Source: JAJAZB01 sp964244295 (GTDB lineage: Bacteria; Bacteroidota; Bacteroidia; Cytophagales; Spirosomataceae). From it: a stretch of DNA of 43,681 bases. Under the pieces are notes generated by a model. That model did no database searches and was not told the DNA's origin. It saw only the letters and a list, made by a program, of their open reading frames with translations. The position numbers and the translations under genes were made by a program. The stretch is taken from assembly GCA_964244295.1 (NCBI GenBank), contig CAXTIG010000051.1, positions 1-43,681 of the forward strand, written 5' to 3'. Positions 1-7,092 of this stretch are shown one piece after another; the stretch's first letter is position 1, and each line of letters opens with the position of its first letter.

Positions 1-68
1 GGTCCTCAGGCAGTTTGGTGGAAAATACACGATTACTTTTGCTTGACCCCTTAAAGCCGTGAATTTTT

Positions 69-824
69 TCAGGAAAACAACTCACCCCGCCAAGCGGCTT
101 GCTCGCGAAGTATCGCCGTTGGGTCAGCGGAGCGTACCACCTCGCCCAGCACAATCACCGCCGGGTTGCTAAGGCCGTGTTCGAGTGCCAGCCGGGGGAG
201 TTCGGCGGCGGTGCCAAGGACCGAACGTTCCTCCGCCGTGGTGCCGTTCTGGATGATGGCCGCCGGGAGGTCGGCGCGGCCCATCGTGCGGCAGAGGTCG
301 GCGATTTCCTGAAGTTTGTTCATGCCCATCAGCACCACCACGGTGGCCGTTGAGCAGAGCGCCAGGCAAAGATCTTTAGAAAGCGAGCCGTCGGATTTGG
401 TGCCCGTTACAACCCAGAAACTCTCGCTCACGCCCCGCGCCGTGAGCGGAATGCCCGCCGAACCGGGGGCGGCAATGGCCGAGGAAATGCCGGGGATGTA
501 CTCGATGTCCAGACCGTATTTTCGGGCAAATTCGATTTCTTCTCCGCCCCGCCCGAACACGAAGGGGTCGCCGCCCTTGAGCCGCACCACCCGCGCTCCG
601 GTCAGCGCTTTTTCGACCATCAAAAAATTGATGGTATCCTGCGAATGACTCTGTCCCGGTTTTTTACCGACGTAGATTTTCTCGGCTTCCGGGCGGCAAT
701 GGTCGAGCAGGACGGGGTCGATGAGCGCGTCGTACAGCACCACGTCGGCGAGGCGCAGCGCTTTGACGGCTTTCAGCGTGATAAGTTCCGGGTCGCCCGG
801 CCCGGCTCCGACGAGGTGGATCAT
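69..824 (-). CDS. cobA: Uroporphyrinogen-III C-methyltransferase
   Basis: The 251-residue product should methylate uroporphyrinogen III twice with S-adenosylmethionine, giving precorrin-2 for siroheme. Visible signatures are the N-terminal glycine-rich loop VGAGPGDPELITLKA (about residues 5-19), RLKGGDPFVFGRGGEE near residues 80-95, and the YIPGISSA segment, all typical of the CobA/SumT family. The start at 824 is chosen because MIHLVGAGPG is the usual family N-terminus; the frame stays open further upstream, but that part runs through a short palindrome. The gene lies 59 bp downstream of the siroheme-dependent nitrite/sulfite reductase on the same strand, so it probably supplies that enzyme's cofactor. 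No CysG-type dehydrogenase/chelatase domain is attached, so precorrin-2 must be oxidised and metallated by other enzymes. Confidence 0.93.
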   Translation of the reverse strand: MIHLVGAGPGDPELITLKAVKALRLADVVLYDALIDPVLLDHCRPEAEKIYVGKKPGQSHSQDTINFLMVEKALTGARVVRLKGGDPFVFGRGGEEIEFARKYGLDIEYIPGISSAIAAPGSAGIPLTARGVSESFWVVTGTKSDGSLSKDLCLALCSTATVVVLMGMNKLQEIADLCRTMGRADLPAAIIQNGTTAEERSVLGTAAELPRLALEHGLSNPAVIVLGEVVRSADPTAILREQAAWRGELFS

Positions 825-840
825 GGTCTTTTTCTTGATG

Positions 841-871
841 CTGTCATCCCGAACGCAGTGAGGGATGACAG
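841..871. repeat. Short palindrome between nirA and cobA
   Basis: Ten-base arms CTGTCATCCC and GGGATGACAG surround an 11-base loop. It is the smallest member here of the GTCAT-type palindrome family (compare 34948-35074 and 37108-37240). It lies 12 bp past the nirA stop and 17 bp before the cobA start, so it would fold in the shared transcript. Confidence 0.7.
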
Positions 872-883
872 TTACGGCATTTT

Positions 884-2983
884 CTAGACCTGCACCGAAA
901 TCTGCTCTTCCCGCCACGCCTTCGAGGCTTTCAGGAAATCGGCGGCTTCGGCCAGAAAGCGTTCGGCGAAGGCTTCCGACGGTTCCTGCTGGTTGAGTTG
1001 CAGGGTTTGCTCGCCGAAGGTTTTTCCTTCAAAATGAAACTCGCCCGTTTCCACGAACTGCTTATCAAATTCGCGGATGAGGCCGTGGTGGGTGCTGGCG
1101 TTCACCGACTTGTCGAGCAGCAGCGCCTTCGCCGCGCTCACGAACACGCTGTAACTGTGGTAAATGCTATCGGCAAAGCGGCTTTCGCGCTGCGCCGCGT
1201 GCGCCCAATCCCATTTTTCTTCCGATTCGTAGAGCAAGGTCGCCACCAGGTCGATGATGACGCTGGCGCACTCGCCTACCCCGATTTCAGTCTGAAACTG
1301 CACCTCCTGGCCCCAGTCGTGGAAGTCGGTGGCCTCCAGGTTGGTCAGGTCGGTGAGGGGTTTGAGCAGGGCGTAGAAGTATTTTTCACCCTGGCGGTCG
1401 TAGTAATTATTGAAATACTCGCCCTCCTGCCCGTTGGCGTCGTAGTCGCGGAGCAGCCAGCGCAGGGCTTCGGGGCCGCGTTTGGAGGGCACTTTGATGA
1501 CTTTGTCTGAAATCCTTCCCACCCCATTGCCGAGGGTGCCGCCGCCGAGCAAGACCTGCAAGGCCGGGAGCACCCGCTTGTCGGGGGCCTTGAGCGAGGA
1601 GCCGTGGAAGCCGATGTGCGCCATGCTGTGCTGCCCGCAGGCGTTCATGCAGCCGGAGATTTTAATCTGCATGGCCGTGTTGAAAATCACGTCGGGGAAT
1701 TCCTCGCGCATCACTTTTTCCAACTGTACCGAAATGGCCGTCGAGTCCGAAATCGCCAGGTTGCAGGTATCCGTGCCGGGGCAGGCCGTGATGTGGGCGA
1801 TGGAATTGGCTCCCGGCTCGGCCAGCCCGTGGGCTTCCAAGACCGAGTGGACGTAAGGTAAATTCTCCGTCGGCACGAAGCGCAGCAGCAGGCCCTGGTT
1901 GACGGTCACGCGCACGTCGTCGGCCACGTACCCGCGCAACGCTTCAATCAAACTCCGCGATGTTTCCGAGCGAATATTTCCCAGCAACACCCGCACGTAC
2001 ACCCCGTGGTAGCCGGGTTGTTTTTGGGCGAAGGTGTTGGTGGAAAGCCAGGTATTGAATTGCGAATTTTCGATTTCGGATTTCGGATTGATTCGTAGTT
2101 CGAGTTGGGATTCTTTAAAATCCGCAATCGAAAATCCGCCTTCCGCAATCGACTTTAGCGCCCTCCACTCTTCCTCCACCAGCCGCTTAAATTCCTCAAA
2201 CCCAATTTTGGCAATCAGAAATTTCAGGCGGGCTTTGTGGCGGGAGTTGCGCTCGCCGTGGCGGTCGAAGACGCGGAGTACGGCTTCGGTGGTGGGGATG
2301 AGGAGGTTTTCGGGTAAAAATTCGGCGTAGACGTGCGCGAGTTGGGGTTGCGCCCCCAGCCCGCCGCCCACCATGACTTTGAAACCCCGCTGCCCGGCCC
2401 TGATTTTGGGGATGAAACCCAGGTCGTGCATGTAGCTGAGGGCGGTGTCGTCGTCGCTGCTCGAAAAACTCATTTTAAACTTGCGGCCCATTTCCTGGCA
2501 AATCGGGTTGCGCAGAAAATACCGGAACGTGGCGTCGGCGTAGGGCGTCACGTCGAAGGGTTCCGCCGGGTCGATGCCCGCCGTGGGCGAGGCCGTTACG
2601 TTGCGCACGGTGTTGCCGCAGGCTTCGCGCAGGGTGATGTCGTCGCGTTCGAGGTCGGCCCAGAGTTGGGGCGTGCGGTCGAGGCTGACGAAGTGAATCT
2701 GGATGTCCTGCCGGGTGGTCAGGTGCAGGTTGCCGGTGGAGTATTCGTCGGAAATGTCGGCGATGCGCTTCCACTGGTTGAAGGTCATCTTGCCGTAGGG
2801 CAGTTTGATGCGCACCATTTGCACGCCCTGCTGCCGCTGCCCGTACACGCCCCGCGCCAGGCGCAGACTGCGGAATTTCTCCTCGTGAATTTTTCCTTCA
2901 CGAAAAAGTTCAATCTTGCGGGCCAGGTCGACGATGTCCTTCTCGACGAGTGGATTTTCGAGTTCGGTGCGGAAGCTTTGCAT
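884..2983 (-). CDS. nirA: Ferredoxin-type nitrite/sulfite reductase with C-terminal helical extension
   Basis: The 699-residue protein has the two-fold repeated layout of siroheme and 4Fe-4S nitrite/sulfite reductases. The N-terminal ferrodoxin-like half includes the STGNLHLTTRQDIQIH segment near residues 80-95. The cluster ligands are CPGTDTC near residues 401-407 and CMNAC near 444-448. It should reduce nitrite to ammonia or sulfite to sulfide with six electrons; sequence alone does not settle the substrate. After about residue 560 there is an extra helical region of roughly 130 residues, rich in Ala, Leu and Glu, that looks HEPN-like and seems to be a Bacteroidota trait of these enzymes. 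Residues about 282-308, in the linker between halves, are encoded by an in-frame palindromic repeat. cobA follows. The gene ends in TAG. Confidence 0.9.
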   Translation of the reverse strand: MQSFRTELENPLVEKDIVDLARKIELFREGKIHEEKFRSLRLARGVYGQRQQGVQMVRIKLPYGKMTFNQWKRIADISDEYSTGNLHLTTRQDIQIHFVSLDRTPQLWADLERDDITLREACGNTVRNVTASPTAGIDPAEPFDVTPYADATFRYFLRNPICQEMGRKFKMSFSSSDDDTALSYMHDLGFIPKIRAGQRGFKVMVGGGLGAQPQLAHVYAEFLPENLLIPTTEAVLRVFDRHGERNSRHKARLKFLIAKIGFEEFKRLVEEEWRALKSIAEGGFSIADFKESQLELRINPKSEIENSQFNTWLSTNTFAQKQPGYHGVYVRVLLGNIRSETSRSLIEALRGYVADDVRVTVNQGLLLRFVPTENLPYVHSVLEAHGLAEPGANSIAHITACPGTDTCNLAISDSTAISVQLEKVMREEFPDVIFNTAMQIKISGCMNACGQHSMAHIGFHGSSLKAPDKRVLPALQVLLGGGTLGNGVGRISDKVIKVPSKRGPEALRWLLRDYDANGQEGEYFNNYYDRQGEKYFYALLKPLTDLTNLEATDFHDWGQEVQFQTEIGVGECASVIIDLVATLLYESEEKWDWAHAAQRESRFADSIYHSYSVFVSAAKALLLDKSVNASTHHGLIREFDKQFVETGEFHFEGKTFGEQTLQLNQQEPSEAFAERFLAEAADFLKASKAWREEQISVQV
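2062..2139. repeat. In-frame palindromic element inside nirA
   Basis: Two 22-base arms (2062-2083 and 2118-2139) are inverted repeats matching at 20 of 22 positions. They are made of shuffled pieces resembling TTTCGGATT. The block is visibly more AT-rich than the rest of nirA. It codes in frame for about 26 residues (around GGFSIADFKES) in the linker between the two reductase halves, where insertion should be tolerated. Confidence 0.65.
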
Positions 2984-2992
2984 GGGCTGGAG

Positions 2993-3016
2993 AAACCTTG
3001 TTTATCTACAAGGTTT
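2993..3016 (-). promoter_or_regulatory. Small inverted repeat just upstream of nirA
   Basis: AAACCTTG and CAAGGTTT form a perfect 8-bp inverted repeat with an 8-base spacer, ending 9 bp before the nirA start codon. It could be a protein-binding operator or a hairpin in the leader. On the minus strand a TTTG lies 18 bp upstream of TAGATAAA, a weak match to the Bacteroidota promoter. The function is inferred from position only. Confidence 0.35.
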
Positions 3017-3081
3017 ATAGAGTTTGCAAACTTACTCAAAACCCGTTTTGGTTCCGGCGCGGGCGGTAAAAATTTTGATGA

Positions 3082-3104
3082 TTGCCGTTTGCTTTAGCTG
3101 ACGG
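3082..3104. repeat. Solo arm of the AGCTAAAGCAAACGG palindrome family
   Basis: These 23 bases are identical to bases 26001-26023, the right arm of the long palindrome at 25913-26024. No second arm is present here. The fragment supplies the last two codons and the TAA stop of the acetyltransferase gene, so the reading frame ends inside a repeat remnant. Confidence 0.75.
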
Positions 3105-3570
3105 ATCCAGGCAAAGAGGCCGGAACCGTCTGGTAAATGTCGGGCCGGGAAATAATCAAAAACCGTTCTGGTTTGGGCAAAGGCGTAAAGCCAAACTGGG
3201 TGTACAGCCCGTGGGCATCGGCGGTGCCAAGCAGCCATACACGCAGACCCTGTAATTCCTGGTGTTGTAAAATACTTTCCATCAACCATTTGGAAAGCCC
3301 CCGCCCGCGAAAGTCGGGGAGGACGAACACATCGGCGAGGTAGGCGAAGGTGGCCCGGTCGGAGGTGACGCGGGCAAAACCCACCTGCTCCGCGCCCTGG
3401 TACAGCCCGAAGCAAAGCGAGTTTTCGACCGACCGCTGCACCGTTTCCAGCGGAATGCCTTTGGCCCAGTACGAATGCTGGCTTAGGAATTCGTGGATAA
3501 CCGGGAGTTGCAACCGCGCCGGGTCGGTCGAGAGGGTGAAGGCGTCGCGCTGGCGTTCGTACATGGGCAT
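3094..3570 (-). CDS. GNAT-family N-acetyltransferase
   Basis: A 158-residue protein with the GNAT acetyl-CoA-binding motif A, VLPDFRGRGLSKWLM, near residues 83-97, and a preceding beta strand FAYLADV. It should transfer acetyl from acetyl-CoA to an amine; the substrate cannot be told. The C-terminal YTQFGFTPL is the usual GNAT closing motif. The gene starts 3 bp after the PaiB-like gene ends, so the two are one operon. The acetyltransferase plus PaiB pairing recalls Bacillus paiAB, but the protein is not clearly PaiA. The last codons (…Val-Ser-stop) come from a repeat arm found complete at 25913-26024, suggesting the original C-terminus was replaced or trimmed. Confidence 0.85.
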   Translation of the reverse strand: MPMYERQRDAFTLSTDPARLQLPVIHEFLSQHSYWAKGIPLETVQRSVENSLCFGLYQGAEQVGFARVTSDRATFAYLADVFVLPDFRGRGLSKWLMESILQHQELQGLRVWLLGTADAHGLYTQFGFTPLPKPERFLIISRPDIYQTVPASLPGSVS

Positions 3571-3573
3571 GGA

Positions 3574-4188
3574 TCAGGGGCGGCGCAGCCGCATTTCGTC
3601 GGCGATGCGCCGGGCGGTGGAGTCGGCGCTTTCGTCGAGGTGAGCAATCACATTCCGGTAACTTTCGTCGTCGCGGTTCTGGCTCAGTTTGGCTTTGGCC
3701 TGCACCGTTTCGATGGTCAGTTCAAACCCGACCAGCCCCCGCAGGTGTTGCTGAAGTTCTTTTTCCGAGAATTTCTCCAGCGAAAACGCGTTCGCCCGGC
3801 CCGTTTCGTAGGTTGCTACCTGCTGGCGTATTTGTTCGATGAGTTCGTCGCCGTCCACCAGTCGCAGCGGGCCGTAGAGGTGAACGGCGAGGTAATTCCA
3901 GGTCGGCACGTTCACGTGGTTGTACCAGGAGGAGGAAACGTAAGCGTGGGGTTGTGAAAAAACGGTCAGCGCCGGGCGTTCGCCGAAGGTTTTCCACTGC
4001 GGGTTGGCACGGGCCAAGTGGCCGCGCAGTGTGCGGGCCTCGCCAGTTTCGTGCAGTTCGAGCGGCAGGTGCGTGGCCGTCGGCAACCCGTCCGGCCCGG
4101 TCGTGACGAGCAGGCCGAAGGAGAATTCCCGCAGGAATGCGGCAATGGCGGGCCAGTCGGTTTCTTCGAATTGCTTGGGGAGATACAT
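3574..4188 (-). CDS. PaiB-family FMN-binding protein (putative negative regulator)
   Basis: A 204-residue protein of the PaiB family, known from Bacillus as a negative regulator of sporulation and protease genes with a flavin-reductase-like split-barrel fold. Family features are the N-terminal MYLPKQFEETD, the LPTATHLPLEL strand, the VSSSWY segment and the NVPTWNYLAVHLYG strand near residues 90-110. The C-terminal third (GLVGFELTIETVQAKAKLSQNR) is the usual PaiB tail. It precedes the acetyltransferase by 3 bp on the same strand and likely drives co-expression. Whether it binds DNA in this phylum is unknown; FMN- or heme-linked roles are also possible. Confidence 0.85.
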   Translation of the reverse strand: MYLPKQFEETDWPAIAAFLREFSFGLLVTTGPDGLPTATHLPLELHETGEARTLRGHLARANPQWKTFGERPALTVFSQPHAYVSSSWYNHVNVPTWNYLAVHLYGPLRLVDGDELIEQIRQQVATYETGRANAFSLEKFSEKELQQHLRGLVGFELTIETVQAKAKLSQNRDDESYRNVIAHLDESADSTARRIADEMRLRRP

Positions 4189-4193
4189 TTTTT

Positions 4194-4279
4194 TAGTCGA
4201 TAGTCGTCAGTCGATAGTCGTCAGGGTTTGAGGTGGTTTAGTGTTTTGCTAACGACCATCGACTGCCGACCATCGACTA
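4194..4279. repeat. Palindrome built from a 14-bp tandem repeat
   Basis: Arms at 4194-4221 and 4252-4279 are inverted repeats matching at 25 of 28 positions. Each arm is itself two tandem copies of a 14-bp unit resembling AGTCGATAGTCGTC. The element fills the gap between the heptose kinase stop (3 bp away) and the PaiB-like start (5 bp away). Confidence 0.75.
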
Positions 4280-4282
4280 TTT

Positions 4283-5263
4283 TCAAATCCCCTCCCGCTC
4301 CGCCTCCGCCAGCAGCAGCGCCTTGTCGATAGGCACTACGCCCACCGACTCGCACACCAGCCCGCCGCCGAGGTTAGCCAGTTCGGCCAGTTGACGGGGC
4401 GGCAGGCCCAGCGCCAGGCAGCAGGCTGCGATGCTGATGACCGTGTCGCCCGCGCCCGACACATCGGCAATCTGCCGGATGTGGGCAGGGAGGTGGTGTT
4501 TTTCACTTTGAAAATCGATGAATACGCCGCGCTCCGAAAGGGTGATGAGCGTGCCGCCCACCCGCAGGCGGTCTTTGAGGCCCTGCACGGCGGCTTCAAG
4601 TTCGTTGGGCCTTTTTACGTCGAAACTTAGGTTCAGGCCCTCCTTCAGTTCCTTCAGGTTCGGCTTGAACAGCGTCGCGTCGTGGTAGTGCAGAAAATTG
4701 CGTTTCTTCGGATCCACCACCGTTGGGATGCCGCGTTGGTTGGCGAAGGCGATGAGTTCGGCGATGGTTTCCCGGTTCAACACGCCCTTGTCGTAGTCTT
4801 CAAAAATGATCACGTCGGCGGTTTCGGCCAGGTGCTTGGCCCGTTCCACCAGCGCCCGGCGGTCGGCTTCGGCGATGGGCGCGTCGGTTTCGGTATCCAC
4901 CCGCACCACCTGCTGCGACCCGGCGATGATGCGCTCCTTCACCGTCGTGATGCGCTCGTCGCTCTGGATAATTCCTTCCTGAGAAAGGTTATTTTCGGCC
5001 AAAATTCGCCGCAACTGGTCGCCGTACCCATCCCGCCCGACCACCGAGCAAATGACGGCGTTCGCGCCGAGGGCGGCCACGTTGAGCACCACGTTGCCCG
5101 CCCCGCCGAGGCGAAATTCGCGGCGCTGGGCCACCACCACCGGCACGGGCGCTTCGGGCGAAATGCGCTCGACCTTGCCCCAAACGTAGGCATCGAGCAT
5201 GATGTCACCGAGAATGAGGACGTTGAGGCGGTTGAAGGAGGAGAAGATTTCGGGAAGGGTCAT
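4283..5263 (-). CDS. rfaE1: PfkB-type sugar kinase, D-glycero-D-manno-heptose 7-phosphate kinase-like
   Basis: The 326-residue protein is a PfkB carbohydrate kinase closest by motif to the kinase half of HldE/RfaE, which phosphorylates heptose 7-phosphate at C1 on the way to ADP-heptose for lipopolysaccharide core. Visible are NVLILGDIMLDAYVWGKVERISPEAPVPVV (split: GDIMLDAYVWG and ISPEAPVPV), the GGAGNVVLN sugar-binding loop, VDPKKRNF, and the C-terminal DVSGAGDTV anion-hole motif with its catalytic Asp. The nucleotidyltransferase half is absent, as in separate RfaE1/RfaE2 arrangements. The start at 5263 begins MTLPEIFSSFNRL; the longer open frame upstream runs through a palindrome and antisense to ispE and is not believed. 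The gene diverges from ispE. Confidence 0.88.
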   Translation of the reverse strand: MTLPEIFSSFNRLNVLILGDIMLDAYVWGKVERISPEAPVPVVVAQRREFRLGGAGNVVLNVAALGANAVICSVVGRDGYGDQLRRILAENNLSQEGIIQSDERITTVKERIIAGSQQVVRVDTETDAPIAEADRRALVERAKHLAETADVIIFEDYDKGVLNRETIAELIAFANQRGIPTVVDPKKRNFLHYHDATLFKPNLKELKEGLNLSFDVKRPNELEAAVQGLKDRLRVGGTLITLSERGVFIDFQSEKHHLPAHIRQIADVSGAGDTVISIAACCLALGLPPRQLAELANLGGGLVCESVGVVPIDKALLLAEAEREGI

Positions 5264-5266
5264 GTG

Positions 5267-5354
5267 AAAATACCCCCAACCCCCTAAAGGGGGCTTTACT
5301 TTGCTGGAATTTACAGGCCGAAAAAAGCCCCCTTTAGGGGGTTGGGGGTATTTT
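5267..5354. repeat. Perfect 29-bp-arm palindrome between rfaE1 and ispE
   Basis: Arms 5267-5295 and 5326-5354 are perfect inverted repeats with a 30-base spacer; the core is ACCCCCTAAAGGGGGC. It begins 3 bp upstream of the rfaE1 ATG, so the rfaE1 leader must contain or abut a very stable hairpin. Similar CCCCTAAAGGGG palindromes are, from general knowledge, scattered in other bacterial genomes. Confidence 0.85.
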
Positions 5355-5437
5355 TCAGCTTGCAAAAAAACGAAAACCCACGCAGGAATCCGAAACCCAA
5401 TTTCTTTGTAACATTCCAAACCCCTCAAGGGGCCACC

Positions 5438-6247
5438 ATGATTGCCTTCCCCAACGCCAAAATCAACCTCGGCCTGCGCATCACCGAAAAACGGCCCGAC
5501 GGCTACCACAACCTGGAATCGGTTTTTTACCCCGTGGGTTGGAACGACGTGCTCGAAATCCTGCCTGCCGACGAAGTCCGTTTCAAAAGCACGGGCCTGC
5601 CCATTCCGGGCGCGGAGGCAACCAACCTCTGTCTGAACGCGTATTTCCTCCTGAAAACCGATTTCGACCTGCCGCCCCTGCGGATGCACCTGCACAAAGT
5701 GGTGCCCATCGGAGCGGGACTCGGCGGCGGCTCGGCGGACGGGGCATTTACGCTGAACCTGCTCAACGCACAATTCAGCCTCGGCCTAAGCACTGCCCAA
5801 CTCGAAGGCTACGCCCGCAAACTGGGCAGCGATTGCGCTTTTTTCATTCAGAATCAACCCCGGTTTTGTTTCGGAAAAGGCGATGAATTTGAAGAAACGC
5901 CGGTGTCGCTGGCGGGAGTCTGGGCGGTGCTGGTCAACCCCGGCCTACACATTTCCACCGCCGAAGCCTACGCCGGGGTGAAGCCCCGAAGGCCTGAAAC
6001 GGACTTGCGGCAAGCCCTGACCCAGACCCGTGAAACCTGGTGCGAAACGGTGCGCAATGATTTTGAAGAAAGCCTGCGGCCGCGTTACCCGGCGGTGGCC
6101 CGCCTGAAGGAAAAACTCTACGAAGCGGGCGCTTTTTACGCCAGCATGACTGGTTCGGGGTCAACGGTGTACGGGCTTTTCGCGCAACAATTCGACGCTT
6201 CGTCGCTTTTTGAAAACCATTCGTGCTGGCAGGGGGTTCTCGCCTGA
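5438..6247 (+). CDS. ispE: 4-diphosphocytidyl-2-C-methyl-D-erythritol kinase
   Basis: A 269-residue GHMP-superfamily kinase that phosphorylates CDP-methylerythritol in the methylerythritol phosphate route to isoprenoids. The N-terminal FPNAKINLGLRI (residues 4-15), the GHMP ATP loop PIGAGLGGGSADGA near residues 90-103, SDCAFFI, and the C-terminal MTGSGSTVYGLF are all diagnostic. The length matches the family. The start is placed at MIAFPNAKIN because the upstream open frame comes from the palindrome. A TTTCTTTG at 5401-5408 resembles a -7 promoter box, about 30 bp upstream of the ATG. It diverges from rfaE1 and is followed after 76 bp by a cytochrome oxidase subunit gene on the same strand. 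Confidence 0.95.
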   Translation: MIAFPNAKINLGLRITEKRPDGYHNLESVFYPVGWNDVLEILPADEVRFKSTGLPIPGAEATNLCLNAYFLLKTDFDLPPLRMHLHKVVPIGAGLGGGSADGAFTLNLLNAQFSLGLSTAQLEGYARKLGSDCAFFIQNQPRFCFGKGDEFEETPVSLAGVWAVLVNPGLHISTAEAYAGVKPRRPETDLRQALTQTRETWCETVRNDFEESLRPRYPAVARLKEKLYEAGAFYASMTGSGSTVYGLFAQQFDASSLFENHSCWQGVLA

Positions 6248-6323
6248 CATCCCTGCGTCGTTCGTCGGTAGGATTTGTTAAATTCGTGCTTTCGTTTTTT
6301 AGTTACCCGGCATCACCCCACTC

Positions 6324-6947
6324 ATGGCCGAACCCCGTCTTCAACGTTCCACCCACTCCGAACCCTGGTTCACGCGCCGCCGCGAACCACTGGCGTTCCT
6401 GCTCAAACTGGGCGTGCTGGGCAGCGGAATCGTGTTCGGTTTTTTAGTCTTCGCTTATCTCGTCCGGCGCGAACGCGAAGGCTGGGTGGACGTGTCGCTG
6501 CCGAGGGTATTCTGGCTGAGTACGGCGGTGATGGCCCTGAGCAGTTTCACGCTCCACGCCGCCAGGCGGGCCTTGCGCCACGAACGGTTTTTACACTACC
6601 GCATTTTGCTGTTTACCACCGTTTCGTTGGGATTTCTGTTCGTGAGTTTGCAGGTGCTGGGCTGGCGTGGGATGATGCAGGAGGGCATTGTGATGAGCGA
6701 AAACGTCGCTGGGGCCTTCATATACCTCATTTCGGGTCTGCACTTGCTGCACATCGCCGGGGGGCTGGTGGCCCTGTGCGTGTTGCTGGTCGAGGCCCTG
6801 CGCCACCGCAGCTACGTCGATTCGTTCGTGTACAGCGTCAACCCGCCCATGCAACTGCGCCTCAGCCTCATCTCGCTCTACTGGCACTTCGTGGACGTAC
6901 TCTGGCTGGGGTTGTTTTTGTTTTTGCTGTATCATCATCAGCGGTGA
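6324..6947 (+). CDS. Heme-copper oxidase subunit III (cytochrome c oxidase subunit 3)
   Basis: A 207-residue membrane protein with five predicted transmembrane segments, roughly residues 24-46, 62-80, 95-113, 132-156 and 184-204. Family marks are the ISGLHLLHIAGG segment in helix four and LYWHFVDVLWLGLF in the last helix, as in COX3/CyoC. Subunit III does not carry metals but stabilises the proton-pumping oxidase in the inner membrane. It stands alone, away from subunits I and II, downstream of ispE. Extra subunit III-like genes occur in Bacteroidota, so this may be a paralogue rather than the main subunit. The reading ends before a strong bidirectional terminator. Confidence 0.85.
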   Translation: MAEPRLQRSTHSEPWFTRRREPLAFLLKLGVLGSGIVFGFLVFAYLVRREREGWVDVSLPRVFWLSTAVMALSSFTLHAARRALRHERFLHYRILLFTTVSLGFLFVSLQVLGWRGMMQEGIVMSENVAGAFIYLISGLHLLHIAGGLVALCVLLVEALRHRSYVDSFVYSVNPPMQLRLSLISLYWHFVDVLWLGLFLFLLYHHQR

Positions 6948-6951
6948 ACGC

Positions 6952-7092
6952 AGTTGAGAATTGAAAGTTTTTATTCGTTTCTCAAAAGAAAAAGAACCCC
7001 GGCAGTCCGCTGCCGGGGTTCTTTTTTCGTGAATTTTCAACCGCACGGCGAACTGATTTCAACTTTCAATTCGCAACCCTCAATTCTCAACT
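6952..7092. repeat. Outer inverted repeat around the COX3/peptidase terminator
   Basis: AGTTGAGAATTGA (6952-6964) and its exact complement at 7080-7092 form a 13-bp inverted repeat that encloses the terminator hairpin at 6991-7024. A second matching piece, TTGAAAGTT/AACTTTCAA, lies inside. The right arm reaches the first base of the peptidase stop codon. Confidence 0.6.
6991..7024. terminator. Bidirectional Rho-independent terminator
   Basis: A perfect 15-bp stem (AAAGAACCCCGGCAG and its complement) with loop TCCG is followed by a T run on the plus strand and preceded by an A run, so it can end transcription both from COX3 and from the convergent M28 peptidase gene. Confidence 0.9.

Noticed and set aside
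14..41. A promoter TTTG…TACTTTTG on the plus strand at the left edge
   Set aside because: The -7 box is perfect, but the spacer is only 16 bp and the transcript would run antisense into cobA; nothing else supports it.
3094..4188. Naming the acetyltransferase paiA because it lies beside a PaiB-like gene
   Set aside because: The acetyltransferase has general GNAT motifs only and no PaiA-specific feature that I can identify.
5264..5773. A 170-residue N-terminal extension of the heptose kinase frame
   Set aside because: It runs through the palindrome and antisense to ispE, and the kinase family starts at the ATG at 5263.
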